Positions 17,342 through 27,245 of a DNA stretch of 64,000 bases are shown one piece after another; within the stretch, counting starts at the first letter, position 1; each line of letters opens with the position of its first letter. The stretch is from Brevundimonas nasdae (GTDB lineage: Bacteria > Pseudomonadota > Alphaproteobacteria > Caulobacterales > Caulobacteraceae). The translations under genes were made by a program, and so were the position numbers. The DNA lies in contig NZ_JAEPWN010000008.1 in NCBI RefSeq assembly GCF_016654005.1, positions 152,874-216,873 on the forward strand, written 5' to 3'. The notes beneath the pieces are model-generated. The model was given only the letters and a program-made list of their open reading frames with translations, made no database searches and was not told where the DNA came from.

Positions 17342-18105
17342 GCCACATTCCCCCGTTGGACCCGATGGTCGCCGCCCGTAAGGGGTTTCGAGAGCTCGAG
17401 GACCGCACTCGGCGTTTCTGGAAAGAGGTGACGGTCGCGCCTCACGGCGATGACGGCTGGGCGGTGCTGCTGGACGGCCGCACGCCCAAGACGCCGGCCA
17501 AGGCCCCGTTGGTCTTGCCGACCGAGGCGGCTGCGCGTCTGGTCGCGGATGAATGGGCGGCGCAGGGCGAGTTTCTGGACCCGCACGCCATGCCCGCCAC
17601 GCGCCTGGCCTCGACCGCAATCGACCGCATCGGTCAGGCGCGCGAGCCGGTGGCGGATGAGATCGCGGCCTATGCCGGGACGGACGTGGTCTGTTATCTG
17701 GCCGAGCATCCAACACCGCTGGTCAAGCGACAGAAGGCGGCCTGGACGCCGTGGCGCGAATGGGCTGCACGCGAGATGGGCGTGGTGCTGGAGCCTGCGG
17801 TTGGCATCATTCACCAACCGCAGTCGGAGGATGCGATCGCACGGGTGAAGGCACACGCCCTGACGCTGAATGATTTCCGCCTGACTGGTCTGGCGACGGC
17901 TGTGCCGCTGCTGGGTTCCGCCGTCCTGGGACTGGCGCTGGAGCAGGGCGCTCTTTCCGGTGAGGAGGCGTTCGACCTCTCTCGCATCGACGAACTGTTT
18001 CAGGAGGAGCAGTGGGGCGTGGACGCCGAGGCGGCAGAGCGCACCGAAGCGCGCAGGGCGGAAGCCTCATTGCTGGAACGATGGTTTTCTGCTCTCGCGC
18101 AATAA
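17338..18105 (+). CDS. ATP12-family F1-ATPase assembly chaperone
   Basis: A 255-residue member of the ATP12 family (RFWKEVTV ... GWAVLLDGRTPKTPAKAPLVLPT ... VADEWAAQGEFLDP). In mitochondria and alphaproteobacteria this family helps assemble the alpha subunit of F1-ATPase. It starts at an ATGA overlap with the upstream pseudouridine synthase. Its stop codon overlaps the first arm of a 25-base palindrome belonging to the next transcription unit. Confidence 0.9.
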   Translation: MSHIPPLDPMVAARKGFRELEDRTRRFWKEVTVAPHGDDGWAVLLDGRTPKTPAKAPLVLPTEAAARLVADEWAAQGEFLDPHAMPATRLASTAIDRIGQAREPVADEIAAYAGTDVVCYLAEHPTPLVKRQKAAWTPWREWAAREMGVVLEPAVGIIHQPQSEDAIARVKAHALTLNDFRLTGLATAVPLLGSAVLGLALEQGALSGEEAFDLSRIDELFQEEQWGVDAEAAERTEARRAEASLLERWFSALAQ

Positions 18106-18171
18106 CTTTCCATCACGGAAAGTTATGACTTGACGATGTGGAAAGTCATTGTCATTTTCCAATGCGGAAAG
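18102..18171. promoter_or_regulatory. Operator region with GGAAAGT palindromes
   Basis: Positions 18102-18126 form a perfect palindrome with arms ATAACTTTCC / GGAAAGTTAT around ATCAC. GGAAAGT recurs at 18140, and a second, weaker palindrome TTTTCC-AATGC-GGAAAG with the same 5-base spacing lies at 18155-18171, just before the ribosome site of the membrane-protein gene. The array sits at the promoter of the membrane-protein/winged-helix regulator pair, so autoregulation by that regulator is likely. Confidence 0.72.
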
Positions 18172-18184
18172 TGAGGACATCGCC

Positions 18185-18634
18185 ATGTCACAAGACCCAG
18201 AAAACAGCGGCGCCATGTTGGCGGAAATCAAACGTTCGCAGGACGCCGTGAGAAACCGTGTGGCCAAGGCGTCCTGGCGTTATCAGCTGGTCTATTCCGC
18301 GTTTGCGGCTGTGATGGTGGGCGGTCAGGTCGCGCCGATGCCGCTCAATGTCCTGGCTTCGGCAGGGTCGGCTGGCGTGTTGATGCTGCTTTGGCGCAGG
18401 TGGTCGGAAAAGACCGGCGTCAGCGTCATGGGCTATACGCCGAAACATGCCCGATGGGTTGCGATCCTCTTGGGCGCGCTGATCGGCGGGCTGATGCTGG
18501 CGGGTGTCTATGCAGGACGGACCGGTCACTACTGGTGGGGGGCGCCTCTGGCGGTCAGCGGCTTCGTGTTGGCGATGATCCTGTCCAGCTTGTGGATGAG
18601 GGTCTATCGGGCAGAAACGGCGTATCGCCCATGA
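18185..18634 (+). CDS. Four-helix membrane protein paired with a winged-helix regulator
   Basis: A 149-residue protein with a soluble helical N-terminus (EIKRSQDAVRNRVAKASW) and four predicted membrane helices. The start at 18185 has a GAGGA ribosome site 8 bases upstream. It overlaps the next gene by ATGA, and the pair is preceded by GGAAAGT palindromes. Such pairs with a small regulator are common in Caulobacterales; the function of the membrane protein is unknown to me. Confidence 0.78.
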   Translation: MSQDPENSGAMLAEIKRSQDAVRNRVAKASWRYQLVYSAFAAVMVGGQVAPMPLNVLASAGSAGVLMLLWRRWSEKTGVSVMGYTPKHARWVAILLGALIGGLMLAGVYAGRTGHYWWGAPLAVSGFVLAMILSSLWMRVYRAETAYRP

Positions 18635-18933
18635 CTGCGCCAGTCTTCGACGCGGTTATTCATGCGCCGGGGCGCTTGCAGATCTGCGCCATGTTGTCAG
18701 CGGCGGACGAGGTTGAGTTCAGTGTCGCCCGCGATGGCATCGGCGTGTCGGACTCTGTAATGTCCAAGCACGTCAAGCAGTTGGAGGAAGCCGGTCATGT
18801 GAAGCTGCGCAAGGCCGCCTTCGCAGGGCGGCAGCGCACATGGCTGTCACTGACGGCAGGGGGGCGCAACGCGTTCGCGGGTCACGTCGCCGAGTTGACG
18901 CGATTGGCGGGACTGGCGGGTATTTCCGTCTAG
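18631..18933 (+). CDS. Small winged-helix transcriptional regulator
   Basis: A 100-residue protein that is nearly all one winged-helix domain: APGRLQICAMLSAADEVEFSV, then the recognition-helix region DSVMSKHVKQLEEAGHVKLRK and the wing GRQRTWLSLTAGG. It fits the HTH_34/MarR-like group without a ligand domain. It is translationally coupled to the membrane protein and is the probable reader of the GGAAAGT palindromes upstream. Its 3' end overlaps the convergent pseudouridine synthase gene by 4 bases. Confidence 0.85.
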   Translation: MTAPVFDAVIHAPGRLQICAMLSAADEVEFSVARDGIGVSDSVMSKHVKQLEEAGHVKLRKAAFAGRQRTWLSLTAGGRNAFAGHVAELTRLAGLAGISV

Positions 18934-19706
18934 CGTTCTTCGCCCTTGGCCTGGGTGATCAGGGCGTCGCGTTCCGCTGGCGTCAGATGGCGCCAGCGGC
19001 CTTCGGGCAGGTCGCCGAGCAGCAGCGGGCCGACGCGGACGCGGTAGAGGTCGATCACCTCCAGCCCGACCAGTTCGCACATGCGGCGGATCTGGCGGTA
19101 TTTGCCTTCCGTCAGGATGAAACGCAGGCGTTGCGGTTCGATCTGGGTGACGCGGGCGGGTTTCAGAGCCTTGCCGTTCAACTCCAGCCCGTGGCGCAGC
19201 TTACTGAGCTTGCCTTCGGTGACATGGCCGTCGACGACGACGAGGTATTCCTTGTCCAGTTCAGAGGCGGGGCCGATTACGGCCTTGGCTACAACGCCGT
19301 CGGAAGACAGCAGCAACAGGCCGCGCGAATCCTCGTCTAGTCGTCCAATGGGGGGAAGCGAGGCGTCACGTGCTGGCGTCTCGCCTTCGCCGACGCGATT
19401 GGGCGTTTTCAGCAGGCGCACCGCGGGGATCTTGCCGGGGTCGGGCTGGCCCGAGACATAGCCGACCGGCTTGTGCAGCAGGATGGTCATGCCCGACGCC
19501 AGGGCATGCTGGGCCGTATCGTTCAGCGTCAGGGTCTGGCCGGGTTCGATCTTGCGGCCAGCGTCGCTGATGGTTTCGCCGTCGATGGAGACCAGACCTT
19601 CGGCGATCAGGCTTTCGGCCTCGCGACGTGAGCAGACGCCGGTCTGGCCCAGCCATTTATTCACGCGAACCGGTTCGTCGCCGTCATAGGTGCGGGTGAA
19701 GGCCAT
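18930..19706 (-). CDS. RsuA/RluB/RluF-family pseudouridine synthase
   Basis: A 258-residue protein with an S4 domain at about 13-55 (RVNKWLGQTGVCSRREAESLIAEG) and the RsuA-type catalytic motif GRLDEDSRGLLLL (D124). The motif EGKYRQIRRMCE is typical for the subfamily and fits RluF/RluB acting on 23S rRNA. I chose the ATG at 19706 at the conserved start; the frame is open to 19775. This is the third pseudouridine synthase within 6 kb, each from a different subtype. Confidence 0.9.
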   Translation of the reverse strand: MAFTRTYDGDEPVRVNKWLGQTGVCSRREAESLIAEGLVSIDGETISDAGRKIEPGQTLTLNDTAQHALASGMTILLHKPVGYVSGQPDPGKIPAVRLLKTPNRVGEGETPARDASLPPIGRLDEDSRGLLLLSSDGVVAKAVIGPASELDKEYLVVVDGHVTEGKLSKLRHGLELNGKALKPARVTQIEPQRLRFILTEGKYRQIRRMCELVGLEVIDLYRVRVGPLLLGDLPEGRWRHLTPAERDALITQAKGEER

Positions 19707-19982
19707 CGTGTTCCGTCCAAATCGATGGCGCTGTCTAAGGCCGTGCGGACATGTCAGCAAGCCGGAGCGTGCCATCTAAATCAGCGATGACCGACGGTGG
19801 CGCATCAAGGTTGATATTCGGTCGTTTGCCACTATATCTCGCGGCATTCCACAAATGATCGAAAGTGCGGGACGACGGTCGTCGATCCTGTCGATTTTCA
19901 TTTCTCTGATCAGTTGTGACGGCGGTTCGGCGGCATGGGCTGCATGATCTGTCGTATTATTGAAGCCCACAAAGGAGACGTC

Positions 19983-20474
19983 TTGTACGCTCAAAGCAAA
20001 TCTTCCGCTCCCCGCTCGCGCACTGGCTATAACCGTCCGGTCCCCACCCGTCTGCGCATGGGTCTGGTGATGCGGCGTGGCATGGACTTCGGCGAACTGG
20101 GTGACGTGGAGGGCGCGCTTCGGGCCGAGGGCGTCGGTCTGGCTCCGATCTCGACGGGCGAAGGCAGCCTGATCGCGGGCGGCGTGACTGTTCTGGCCAC
20201 TGCAACGGCGACTGACATCGTCGAGGGACGTCTGAAGGGTCTGGTCGTGCCGGGCGGTTCGACGGATGAAGCCGCTCTGGCCGCCGTGCGTTCGTTGGTC
20301 GATCTGGCGCGCGCCAATGGCCTGACGGTCATCGCCTTGGCGGACGCGGTCGCGCTCGCCGCGGAAAGCTTCGGTGTGGCGGCTGAAGCGCCCGGTGCGG
20401 TGTTCAGCGACGACGGCGTGACTGTGTTGAACGAAGGCGCCCAACTGTCGAAAATCGTCTCCGCAATCGCCTGA
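19983..20474 (+). CDS. DJ-1/PfpI-like protein
   Basis: A 163-residue protein whose C-terminal two thirds resembles the DJ-1/PfpI/ThiJ fold (GLVVPGGSTDEAALAAVRSLVDLARANGLTVIALADAVALAAESFGV), but the nucleophile-elbow cysteine expected after the strand is not present (IALADAV). I chose the TTG at 19983 because GGAG lies 6 bases upstream; the frame opens at 19935 without a good ribosome site. It may be a non-catalytic relative. Function unknown. Confidence 0.62.
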   Translation: MYAQSKSSAPRSRTGYNRPVPTRLRMGLVMRRGMDFGELGDVEGALRAEGVGLAPISTGEGSLIAGGVTVLATATATDIVEGRLKGLVVPGGSTDEAALAAVRSLVDLARANGLTVIALADAVALAAESFGVAAEAPGAVFSDDGVTVLNEGAQLSKIVSAIA

Positions 20475-21110
20475 TCAGAAACGCCGGAACAGCAGCATCA
20501 GATTGTTGGCCGGCATTTCGATCCTGAGCGTGGCCGCAAGGCCATGTGACTTGGCCAAAGCTTCGACCTCGGTGCGGTCGCGCAGACCCCAGGCGGGATT
20601 GCGTGATTTCAGGCTGGCGTCGAACGTGGCGTTTGACGCGGCCAGCGGGACCTCGGCCTCGCGATAAGGCCCGTAAAGAGCCAGCAGGCCGCCGGGGCGT
20701 CGCAGGACGCGACCGGCCAAATCCATCAGCCCCTCGGTCGCCGACCAGGGGCTGATGTGCGTCATGTTCGCGCAAAAGATCGCGTCAAATGGACCCATCG
20801 GCCAGGTTGAGGCGTTGGCGGCGTCCAGAGGCAGGGCGGGGCGGATATTGGCGGCGCCGACCTGCTGGACCCAGGCGGTGATGCTGGCGCGGGCTTCGGT
20901 GCTGGGGTCGCTGGGCGTCCAGGTCAGGCCGGGCAGGGCGGTGGCGAAGCTGACGGCGTGTTCGCCGGAACCGGAGGCGATTTCCAACAGTGAGCCGCGC
21001 GCCGACAAGTGGGCGCGAAGCACGTTCAGGATGGCGTCGCTGTTGCGTCGCGCGGCAGGCGAGGTCAGGGCGCCGTCGGGCAGGGCGGCGATGATGTCGA
21101 GAGTTTGCAC
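20475..21110 (-). CDS. DUF938 class I SAM-dependent methyltransferase
   Basis: A 211-residue protein with the SAM motif [12 protein letters not shown] and the DUF938 features [12 protein letters not shown] near the start and [10 protein letters not shown] in the middle. Substrate unknown. A GTG at 21110 with AGAAAGA upstream is my preferred start; an ATG at 21146 would add 12 residues but has no ribosome site. Its 3' end is flush with the end of the convergent DJ-1-like gene. Confidence 0.82.
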   Translation of the reverse strand: MQTLDIIAALPDGALTSPAARRNSDAILNVLRAHLSARGSLLEIASGSGEHAVSFATALPGLTWTPSDPSTEARASITAWVQQVGAANIRPALPLDAANASTWPMGPFDAIFCANMTHISPWSATEGLMDLAGRVLRRPGGLLALYGPYREAEVPLAASNATFDASLKSRNPAWGLRDRTEVEALAKSHGLAATLRIEMPANNLMLLFRRF

Positions 21111-21309
21111 GGATGTCTTTCTAGCGCCGAACCGGCGCCATGGCATCCGTGATCTTTTGCCTCAGACACCGGTGGACATGGATGGTTTCTTGCGCAGTTT
21201 GACGTGGCGGAAAGAGCGGAGCATTTCGCCTGTAACAGTGCGTGAACGTCACGTGCTGATGGCCACGGCGGCGTCAGATCGTCGGGCTTGGATGCTCAGG
21301 AGAAGCCCT

Positions 21310-23157
21310 TTGTCGATTCCCGTAACGCCCGGACTCCGTCCAGCGCCCACCAACCATGCCGGACTGATCGCCTGGGTCGAGCAGATCACCGCTCTGACCA
21401 AGCCCGACCGGGTTCACTGGTGTGATGGGTCCGAGGGGGAGAAGCAGGCGATCATTGCGGACCTGCTGGCCAAGGGCACGCTGAAAGAACTGGATCAGGC
21501 CAAACGTCCCGGATGCTATTACGCCGCGTCTGACCCGCGCGATGTGGCGCGCGTCGAGAGCCGCACCTTCATCTGTTCGGAAGATGAAGCGGACGCAGGC
21601 CCGACCAACAACTGGGCCGATCCCATCGAGATGCGGGAGCGTCTGGATGGCCTGTTCGACGGCTGCATGGCCGGGCGAACCCTGTATGTCGTGCCCTTCT
21701 GCATGGGGCCGCTGGGGTCAGAAATCAGCGCCCTGGGCGTCGAGATCACCGACAGCGGCTATGTCGCCATTTCGATGGGCGTGATGACCCGCATGGGCAA
21801 ACCCGCTCTGGACCAACTGGGCGACAAGGGCGTGTTCGTGCCTGCTGTTCATACGCTGGGCGCGCCGCTGGCGAAGGGGCAGGCCGATGTGCCGTGGCCC
21901 TGCAACGACGACAAATGGATCGTCCATTTCCCCGAGACGCGGGAGATCTGGTCCTATGGCTCCGGCTATGGCGGCAACGCCCTGCTGGGCAAGAAATGCT
22001 ACGCCCTGCGCATCGCCTCGATCATGGCCCGCGACGAGGGTTGGCTGGCCGAACATATGCTGATCCTGAAGCTGACCGATCCGAAAGGAAGCGTGAAATA
22101 TGTCGCCGCCGCCTTCCCGTCGGCCTGCGGCAAGACGAACCTGGCCATGCTGCAGCCGACGCTGCCGGGCTGGAAGGCTGAGACGATCGGCGACGACATC
22201 GCCTGGATGCGGTTCGGCGATGACGGACGGCTGTATGCGGTGAACCCGGAGGCGGGCTTCTTCGGTGTGGCGCCCGGCACCAGCCGCGACACCAATCACA
22301 ATGCGCTGGAGACCCTGGCGACCAACACCATCTTCACCAACACCGCCCTGACGCATGATGGCGATGTCTGGTGGGAGGGTCTGACCAAACAGGCGCCGGA
22401 AGCCCTGACCAACTGGAAGGGCCAACCGCACGACCATGCGTCCGGCGAACCGGCGGCGCACCCCAACGCCCGCTTCGCCGCCCCTGCCGGTCAATGCCCG
22501 GCTATCGCGGCGGAATGGGAAGACCCCAAGGGCGTGCCGATCGACGCCATCCTGTTCGGCGGTCGCCGGGCCAGCGCAGTGCCGCTGGTCACCGAGGCTT
22601 TCGACTGGGAACACGGCGTCTTCATGGGCTCGACCGTGGCGTCGGAAGGCACGGCGGCGGCCGAGAACAAGGTCGGCGAGCTGCGCCGTGACCCGTTCGC
22701 CATGCTGCCCTTCTGCGGCTACAATATGGGCGATTATTTCGCGCACTGGCTGAAGATGGGGCAGGGGCGTGACGCCTCGAAACTGCCGCGCATCTTCTTC
22801 GTCAACTGGTTCCGCAAGGATCAGGACGGCCGGTTTGTCTGGCCAGGCTTTGGCGACAATTCGCGCGTCCTGAAGTGGATTTCCGAGCGGATCGACGGCG
22901 AGGCGGAGGCGGCGGACACCGCCGTCGGGCGCGTCCCGACGCAAGGGTCGCTGGACCTTTCGGGTCTTGATCTGACCCAAGCCCATCTGTCGACCCTGTT
23001 GGATGTGGACGTCGAGGTCTGGCGCGAAGAAGCGGCCTTGATCCCGGCCTTCTATGAGAAGTTCGGCGACCGCCTGCCGCAGGCCCTCTGGGCGCAGCAC
23101 GCGGCCCTTGTCGAACGGCTGGAGGCGCGCGGCAAGACGGTCATCGCTGCGGAATAA
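21310..23157 (+). CDS. pckG: Phosphoenolpyruvate carboxykinase (GTP)
   Basis: A 615-residue GTP-type PEPCK. The kinase P-loop reads [12 protein letters not shown] and is followed by [10 protein letters not shown]; other diagnostic blocks are [48 protein letters not shown] and FFVNWFR. It converts oxaloacetate to PEP for gluconeogenesis. I chose the TTG at 21310: AGGAG precedes it by 7 bases and the protein then begins [15 protein letters not shown], matching the usual family N-terminus. The frame is open much further upstream, antisense to the methyltransferase. Many alphaproteobacteria use the ATP-type enzyme instead. Confidence 0.95.
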   Translation: MSIPVTPGLRPAPTNHAGLIAWVEQITALTKPDRVHWCDGSEGEKQAIIADLLAKGTLKELDQAKRPGCYYAASDPRDVARVESRTFICSEDEADAGPTNNWADPIEMRERLDGLFDGCMAGRTLYVVPFCMGPLGSEISALGVEITDSGYVAISMGVMTRMGKPALDQLGDKGVFVPAVHTLGAPLAKGQADVPWPCNDDKWIVHFPETREIWSYGSGYGGNALLGKKCYALRIASIMARDEGWLAEHMLILKLTDPKGSVKYVAAAFPSACGKTNLAMLQPTLPGWKAETIGDDIAWMRFGDDGRLYAVNPEAGFFGVAPGTSRDTNHNALETLATNTIFTNTALTHDGDVWWEGLTKQAPEALTNWKGQPHDHASGEPAAHPNARFAAPAGQCPAIAAEWEDPKGVPIDAILFGGRRASAVPLVTEAFDWEHGVFMGSTVASEGTAAAENKVGELRRDPFAMLPFCGYNMGDYFAHWLKMGQGRDASKLPRIFFVNWFRKDQDGRFVWPGFGDNSRVLKWISERIDGEAEAADTAVGRVPTQGSLDLSGLDLTQAHLSTLLDVDVEVWREEAALIPAFYEKFGDRLPQALWAQHAALVERLEARGKTVIAAE

Positions 23158-23217
23158 GCTGGGGTTTCCGGTCCAAACCGGGTTGCAATAAGAGCGTCAC
23201 GGGTCGATCTGAGGCCC

Positions 23218-24231
23218 GTGACGACATCTCCTCCCATCGTGATCATCGGCGCGGGCGTTCTGGGCCTCTGCACGGCGTTCGAGCTTCAACGCCGGGGCCA
23301 TGCCGTGCGTGTGATTGATCCGGGCGCGGCGAACGCGTCGCTGGTCGCGGCGGGCATGGTGGCCCCGGCGATGGAGGCGGCCATCGACGATGCGTCGGTG
23401 GAGCAGGCCCAGATATTCCGTGAGGGTCGTGACCTTTGGCCTGGGTTCGCCAATGCGTCAGGAATCGAGCTGGCGCGCCGTCCGGCGGAATGGCGTGGCG
23501 GCGATGTTGATGGGATCGAGGCGCGGCTGCAGGCGCTAGGTTTCGAGGCCCGTCGCGCGGGCGACCGCGTCCTTACGGATGAAGATTACCAGGTCGAGCC
23601 TGCGCAGGCTGTTTCTGCACTGAGGCAGGTGCTGGGCGATGCGGTGGTGCAGGGCCGTGTGAGTTCCGTCGAGCGCGCGGGCGGCCTGTGGCGTGTCTCG
23701 GGGGACGGTGAAATCCTTCAGGCATCGGCTGTGGTGCTGGCGACGGGGGCGGCGGACGCCGTCGCCGGCCTGCCGCCAGCGGCGCATGACCTTGTCGCCG
23801 CGATCCAGCCGATCCGAGGCCAGATCGGCGTGCTGACACGGGCCTTGGTCGACCACACCGTGCGCGGACCGGGCGCCTATGTCGCGCCGATGGCGGGCGG
23901 GTCGGTGATCGGGGCGACGATGGAGCCGGGCCGTCGCGACACGGCGCCGGATGTCACGACCGGGGAACGGCTGATGGATGCGGCATGGCGCGTGCTGGGC
24001 CAGCCGCCTGAGCTGCTGGAGATTGAATGGCGCGCAGGCGTGCGTGGGGCGTCAGCCGATGGACTGCCCATGGCCGGGCCTGCCCCGGATGACGAAGGCC
24101 TGTTCTTCGCCCTGGCGCCGCGTCGGAACGGCTGGCTGCTGGGGCCGCTGGTTGCAGCCGTCGTCGCCGATGCGGTCGAGGGGCGGGCCCCTTCGCAGGA
24201 AGCCCGCGTCCTCGACCCTCGACGGTTCTAG
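23218..24231 (+). CDS. FAD-dependent amino-acid oxidase, ThiO/glycine oxidase-like
   Basis: A 337-residue DAO-family flavoprotein. The dinucleotide-binding motif [19 protein letters not shown] is at residues 9-27, and the C-terminal [17 protein letters not shown] and [11 protein letters not shown] segments match ThiO-type glycine oxidases. It may supply iminoglycine for thiamin synthesis or oxidise another amine; no thiamin genes are adjacent. It begins with GTG, and its end overlaps the convergent tonB-type gene by 4 bases. Confidence 0.78.
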   Translation: MTTSPPIVIIGAGVLGLCTAFELQRRGHAVRVIDPGAANASLVAAGMVAPAMEAAIDDASVEQAQIFREGRDLWPGFANASGIELARRPAEWRGGDVDGIEARLQALGFEARRAGDRVLTDEDYQVEPAQAVSALRQVLGDAVVQGRVSSVERAGGLWRVSGDGEILQASAVVLATGAADAVAGLPPAAHDLVAAIQPIRGQIGVLTRALVDHTVRGPGAYVAPMAGGSVIGATMEPGRRDTAPDVTTGERLMDAAWRVLGQPPELLEIEWRAGVRGASADGLPMAGPAPDDEGLFFALAPRRNGWLLGPLVAAVVADAVEGRAPSQEARVLDPRRF

Positions 24232-24962
24232 TCCGCCATCGCGAAGCGGACGGTGAAGTTGACCGTCGCCCCATCGACGGCATGACCGTCAACTGTGCGC
24301 GGGTTCATGCGGAAGTCGCGCGTCAGGCTCTGGGCCGCGCGGCCAAAACCCTGGCCGTTCGGCGTTTCACCCACCACACGGCAGCCGGTCAGACCCCCAT
24401 CGACGCGGACCACGCAGCTGAGGCTGGCGGAACCCGCCGTGCCGTTTTCGGCGGCACGGGTCGGATAGGCGCGCGCCATCTGGGCGGCGGACGGGCGACT
24501 GGCCCAGGTCGGGTTGTTGATCACCGAGGCGGCGCGGGGCGGGATTTCGACCGGAGCCGTGCCGCCTTCCACGCCAGTCGGCGCCGTGCTGACGATGATC
24601 TGGCCGGGGGGTGCGATGTTGCTTGGGTTGTCCGGCGGCGTCAGCGGAATCGTCGGCACGTCGATCGGCACGGTCAGGACCGGCTTGTGGATCGGCGTCG
24701 GCGGGGCTGCCGTCACGGTCGGCGGCAAGGGTTTGGTCTCAGGCGGGCGGTACATAACGACGTCCACCGGATCGTTCGGCTGATCGGGCGCAACCATGCC
24801 GCTCAGTTCAAAACGCTGATTATACAGAACGACCCCTGCTGCGACGTGCAGGACGACCGATACGCCAATAGCACCCCACATCCAGCGAGGGATGGGTTTT
24901 CTGCGTTCCCCGAAGTCGATGGGGCTGATCAGGCCGGGACCTCCGGCGGCGCGAATCATCAT
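24228..24962 (-). CDS. TonB-family energy transducer
   Basis: A 244-residue protein: a short cytoplasmic N-terminus, one membrane helix at about 28-48 ([20 protein letters not shown]), a proline-rich periplasmic linker and a TonB C-terminal domain with two cysteines ([30 protein letters not shown]). It should transmit proton-motive force from ExbBD to TonB-dependent receptors. I chose the ATG at 24962 because GAGGGAG precedes it; the frame extends 7 codons further. A stand-alone copy of the same C-terminal domain is encoded at 49245. Confidence 0.85.
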   Translation of the reverse strand: MMIRAAGGPGLISPIDFGERRKPIPRWMWGAIGVSVVLHVAAGVVLYNQRFELSGMVAPDQPNDPVDVVMYRPPETKPLPPTVTAAPPTPIHKPVLTVPIDVPTIPLTPPDNPSNIAPPGQIIVSTAPTGVEGGTAPVEIPPRAASVINNPTWASRPSAAQMARAYPTRAAENGTAGSASLSCVVRVDGGLTGCRVVGETPNGQGFGRAAQSLTRDFRMNPRTVDGHAVDGATVNFTVRFAMAD

Positions 24963-25107
24963 GATATGCACTCCCTCGTTCACCGCCCCCGCAGCGCCCG
25001 TAAGGTGAAGTTGAGCGTCAAGGTTGTGGCGGCTTTACGGCGGAGGTTTCGGGTTCGACCAACGTCGATCCTTAACGGCGCCATTAAGGATTAGGGTTTC
25101 ATTAACC

Positions 25108-25926
25108 ATGGTCGCAGACCCTCCGCGCATGGGCATCGGATCGATTCCATCTTCCAGCGGCGTAGAGACGGCCATCCGGCGCGCCTCCAACGCCGTAGGC
25201 GTGGACTTCGATTTCCTGATGAAGACCGCCCGTCGCGAGAGCGCGATGAACCCGTCGGCTAAAGCCCGGACATCATCGGCGGCGGGCCTGTTTCAGTTCA
25301 TCGAACAAACCTGGCTGTCCACGGTCAAACAACACGGATCCCAGCATGGATACGGCCAGTACGCTGACCTGATCCAGCGTGGATCGGACGGACGCTGGCG
25401 GGTCGATGGATCGGCGCGCAATGTGGTGCTGGATCTGAGGTTCGATCCGCAGGCGGCCTCGACCATGGCGGCGGAGCTGACGGCCTCGAACGCCGCCTAT
25501 CTGCGCGGGCGAACGGGCAAGGAGCCGGGGGCAGGTGATCTGTACGCCGCCCACTTCCTGGGACCGGCAGGGGCGGCCAACCTGATGCAGGCGATGGACC
25601 GCAATCCGAACGGCAGCGCTGCGGCCCTGTTTCCCGATGCGGCGCGGGCGAACCGCAGCATCTTCTATCGTGACGGCCGGGCGGCCACGGTGGCAGAAGT
25701 TCACGCCAACCTGCAACGCACCGCAGGCCAGGGCGCGCCGGCGGCGGGGGCGGGCGAGCCAGCAGTTGCGGCTCCCAGCCTGAGCGAGCGCGACCAGATG
25801 CTGGCCGCGCGGCTGGACCGTCTGAAGCAGGATCAGGGGCTTCTGGCCCTGCTGCTGGGCCAGGACGGACAGTCCAGCAGCGGCTTCGGCGGCGCCTTCT
25901 CGCCACGCGGCAAGGAATCGACCTGA
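25108..25926 (+). CDS. Lytic transglycosylase (SLT domain)
   Basis: A 272-residue protein with an N-terminal SLT goose-lysozyme-like domain: catalytic E44 in TARRESAMNP and the SSAAGLFQF motif at 56-64. The C-terminal 70 residues are Ala/Gln-rich with a predicted helix. It lacks an obvious signal peptide. It would cleave peptidoglycan glycan strands, perhaps for insertion of a flagellum, pilus or secretion apparatus. It precedes a DUF2336 gene by 90 bases on the same strand. Confidence 0.82.
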   Translation: MVADPPRMGIGSIPSSSGVETAIRRASNAVGVDFDFLMKTARRESAMNPSAKARTSSAAGLFQFIEQTWLSTVKQHGSQHGYGQYADLIQRGSDGRWRVDGSARNVVLDLRFDPQAASTMAAELTASNAAYLRGRTGKEPGAGDLYAAHFLGPAGAANLMQAMDRNPNGSAAALFPDAARANRSIFYRDGRAATVAEVHANLQRTAGQGAPAAGAGEPAVAAPSLSERDQMLAARLDRLKQDQGLLALLLGQDGQSSSGFGGAFSPRGKEST

Positions 25927-26015
25927 AACCGGTTTCGACAGGCCGATGGTAAACCGGACGTTAAGCATGGCAGTGTGATCGTAAGGGCAACGTCCGATTC
26001 CTTCACGAGCTGTCC

Positions 26016-27161
26016 ATGACCGCCTACCGCGCACGATTGACCGAAGTGGACATTCGCCGCCTGATCAAGGCGACGGACGAGGACGAGCGGGCTGAGGCGG
26101 CGCACAAGATGTGCCGCAGCATGGAGGCCGCCGATCTGGATGAGACGGGCCGTGAGGCCGCGCAGAAGATCATCCGCCTGATGTCGCAGGATGCCGCCGA
26201 AATGGTGCGCCGGGCCATGGCGATCACGCTGAAGGCCTCGGACCTGATCCCCAATGATGTGGCGCGCAAACTGGCGGCTGATCTGGACAGCATCGCCCTG
26301 CCGATCATCGCCGCAAGCCCGGCCTTCAGCGACGATGACCTGATCGAGATCGTCCGCGCCGGGTCGCCGGTGCGCCAGACGGCGGTTGCGGGGCGTCAGC
26401 GCGTGTCGCGGGACGTGGCGACGGCTTTGGCCAATGAAGGATGCGAACAGTCAGTGCGGACCCTGGCCGCGAACGACAACGCAGATATCAGCGAAGCGGC
26501 GCTGGGCGTGGTCGTGGATCGTTTTTCGACCTCGCCCGACGTGGTTACGGCGGTCGCCTATCGTCAGGTTCTGCCCTTGTCGGTCACCGAAAGACTGATC
26601 GAACTGGCCAGCGACACGGTGCGTGAGCATCTGGTGACGCGTCATGCAGTTGCCCCGGAAACCGCCATCCGACTGGCCCAGTTTGCGCGTGAGCGGGCCA
26701 CGATCGACCTGATCGACCAGGCGGCGGCCAGCGCCGATCTGCCCGCCTTTGTCGCCCAACTGAACAATCGCAAGGCTCTGACCGCGTCGCTGCTGCTGCG
26801 CGGACTGGCGCGCGGGCAGATGGCCTTGTTTGAACATGGGTTGGCCGAACTGGCGCATACGCCGCATCAGCGCGCCTGGCTGATGGTTCATGACGCCGGG
26901 CCGCTGGGCCTGAAGGCCATCTATGACCGTGCGGGTCTTCCGCCGCGCCTGTTCCAGGCCTTCCGCGCCGGGGTCGACACCTGGCGGGCCCTGGCGGCCG
27001 AAGGGGCGGACACCTCTGGCGCGCCCTTTCGCCAGAAAATGCTCGAACGGTTCGTGACCCAGCGCCCCAATGTGATGCGCGACGATCTGGCTTATCTGAT
27101 GGAGCGGCTGGATCACGCGCCGCTGCGTGAAGGGCAGGTTATCGCCGCCAACGCGGCCTGA
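26016..27161 (+). CDS. DUF2336 protein
   Basis: A 381-residue all-helical protein with repeated short helices of HEAT-like spacing (AEMVRRAMAITLKASDLIPNDVARKLAADLD, DDLIEIVRAGSPVRQTAVAGRQRVS). It fits DUF2336, a family mainly of alphaproteobacteria and of unknown function. A second DUF2336 gene lies 1.4 kb away on the other strand, with an HPt gene and NAD kinase between. A bidirectional terminator follows. No membrane segments or signal peptide. Confidence 0.8.
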   Translation: MTAYRARLTEVDIRRLIKATDEDERAEAAHKMCRSMEAADLDETGREAAQKIIRLMSQDAAEMVRRAMAITLKASDLIPNDVARKLAADLDSIALPIIAASPAFSDDDLIEIVRAGSPVRQTAVAGRQRVSRDVATALANEGCEQSVRTLAANDNADISEAALGVVVDRFSTSPDVVTAVAYRQVLPLSVTERLIELASDTVREHLVTRHAVAPETAIRLAQFARERATIDLIDQAAASADLPAFVAQLNNRKALTASLLLRGLARGQMALFEHGLAELAHTPHQRAWLMVHDAGPLGLKAIYDRAGLPPRLFQAFRAGVDTWRALAAEGADTSGAPFRQKMLERFVTQRPNVMRDDLAYLMERLDHAPLREGQVIAANAA

Positions 27162-27181
27162 TCCCAGTCCAACGAAACGAA

Positions 27182-27208
27182 AAAGGCCCGCCGAATCGGC
27201 GGGCCTTT
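27182..27208. terminator. Bidirectional terminator between DUF2336 and HPt genes
   Basis: A 12-bp perfect stem AAAGGCCCGCCG / CGGCGGGCCTTT with a 3-base loop between two convergent genes. The T-tract is better on the minus strand (TTTTTCGTTT) than on the plus strand (TTTGTCTG), so it probably serves both. Confidence 0.85.
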
Positions 27209-27245
27209 GTCTGTCTGAGGCGTCAGTATTCAGCCTGCCCGATAT

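Noticed and set aside
21718..23100. A long frame antisense to pckG
   Set aside because: Opposite a highly conserved enzyme and without any domain pattern.
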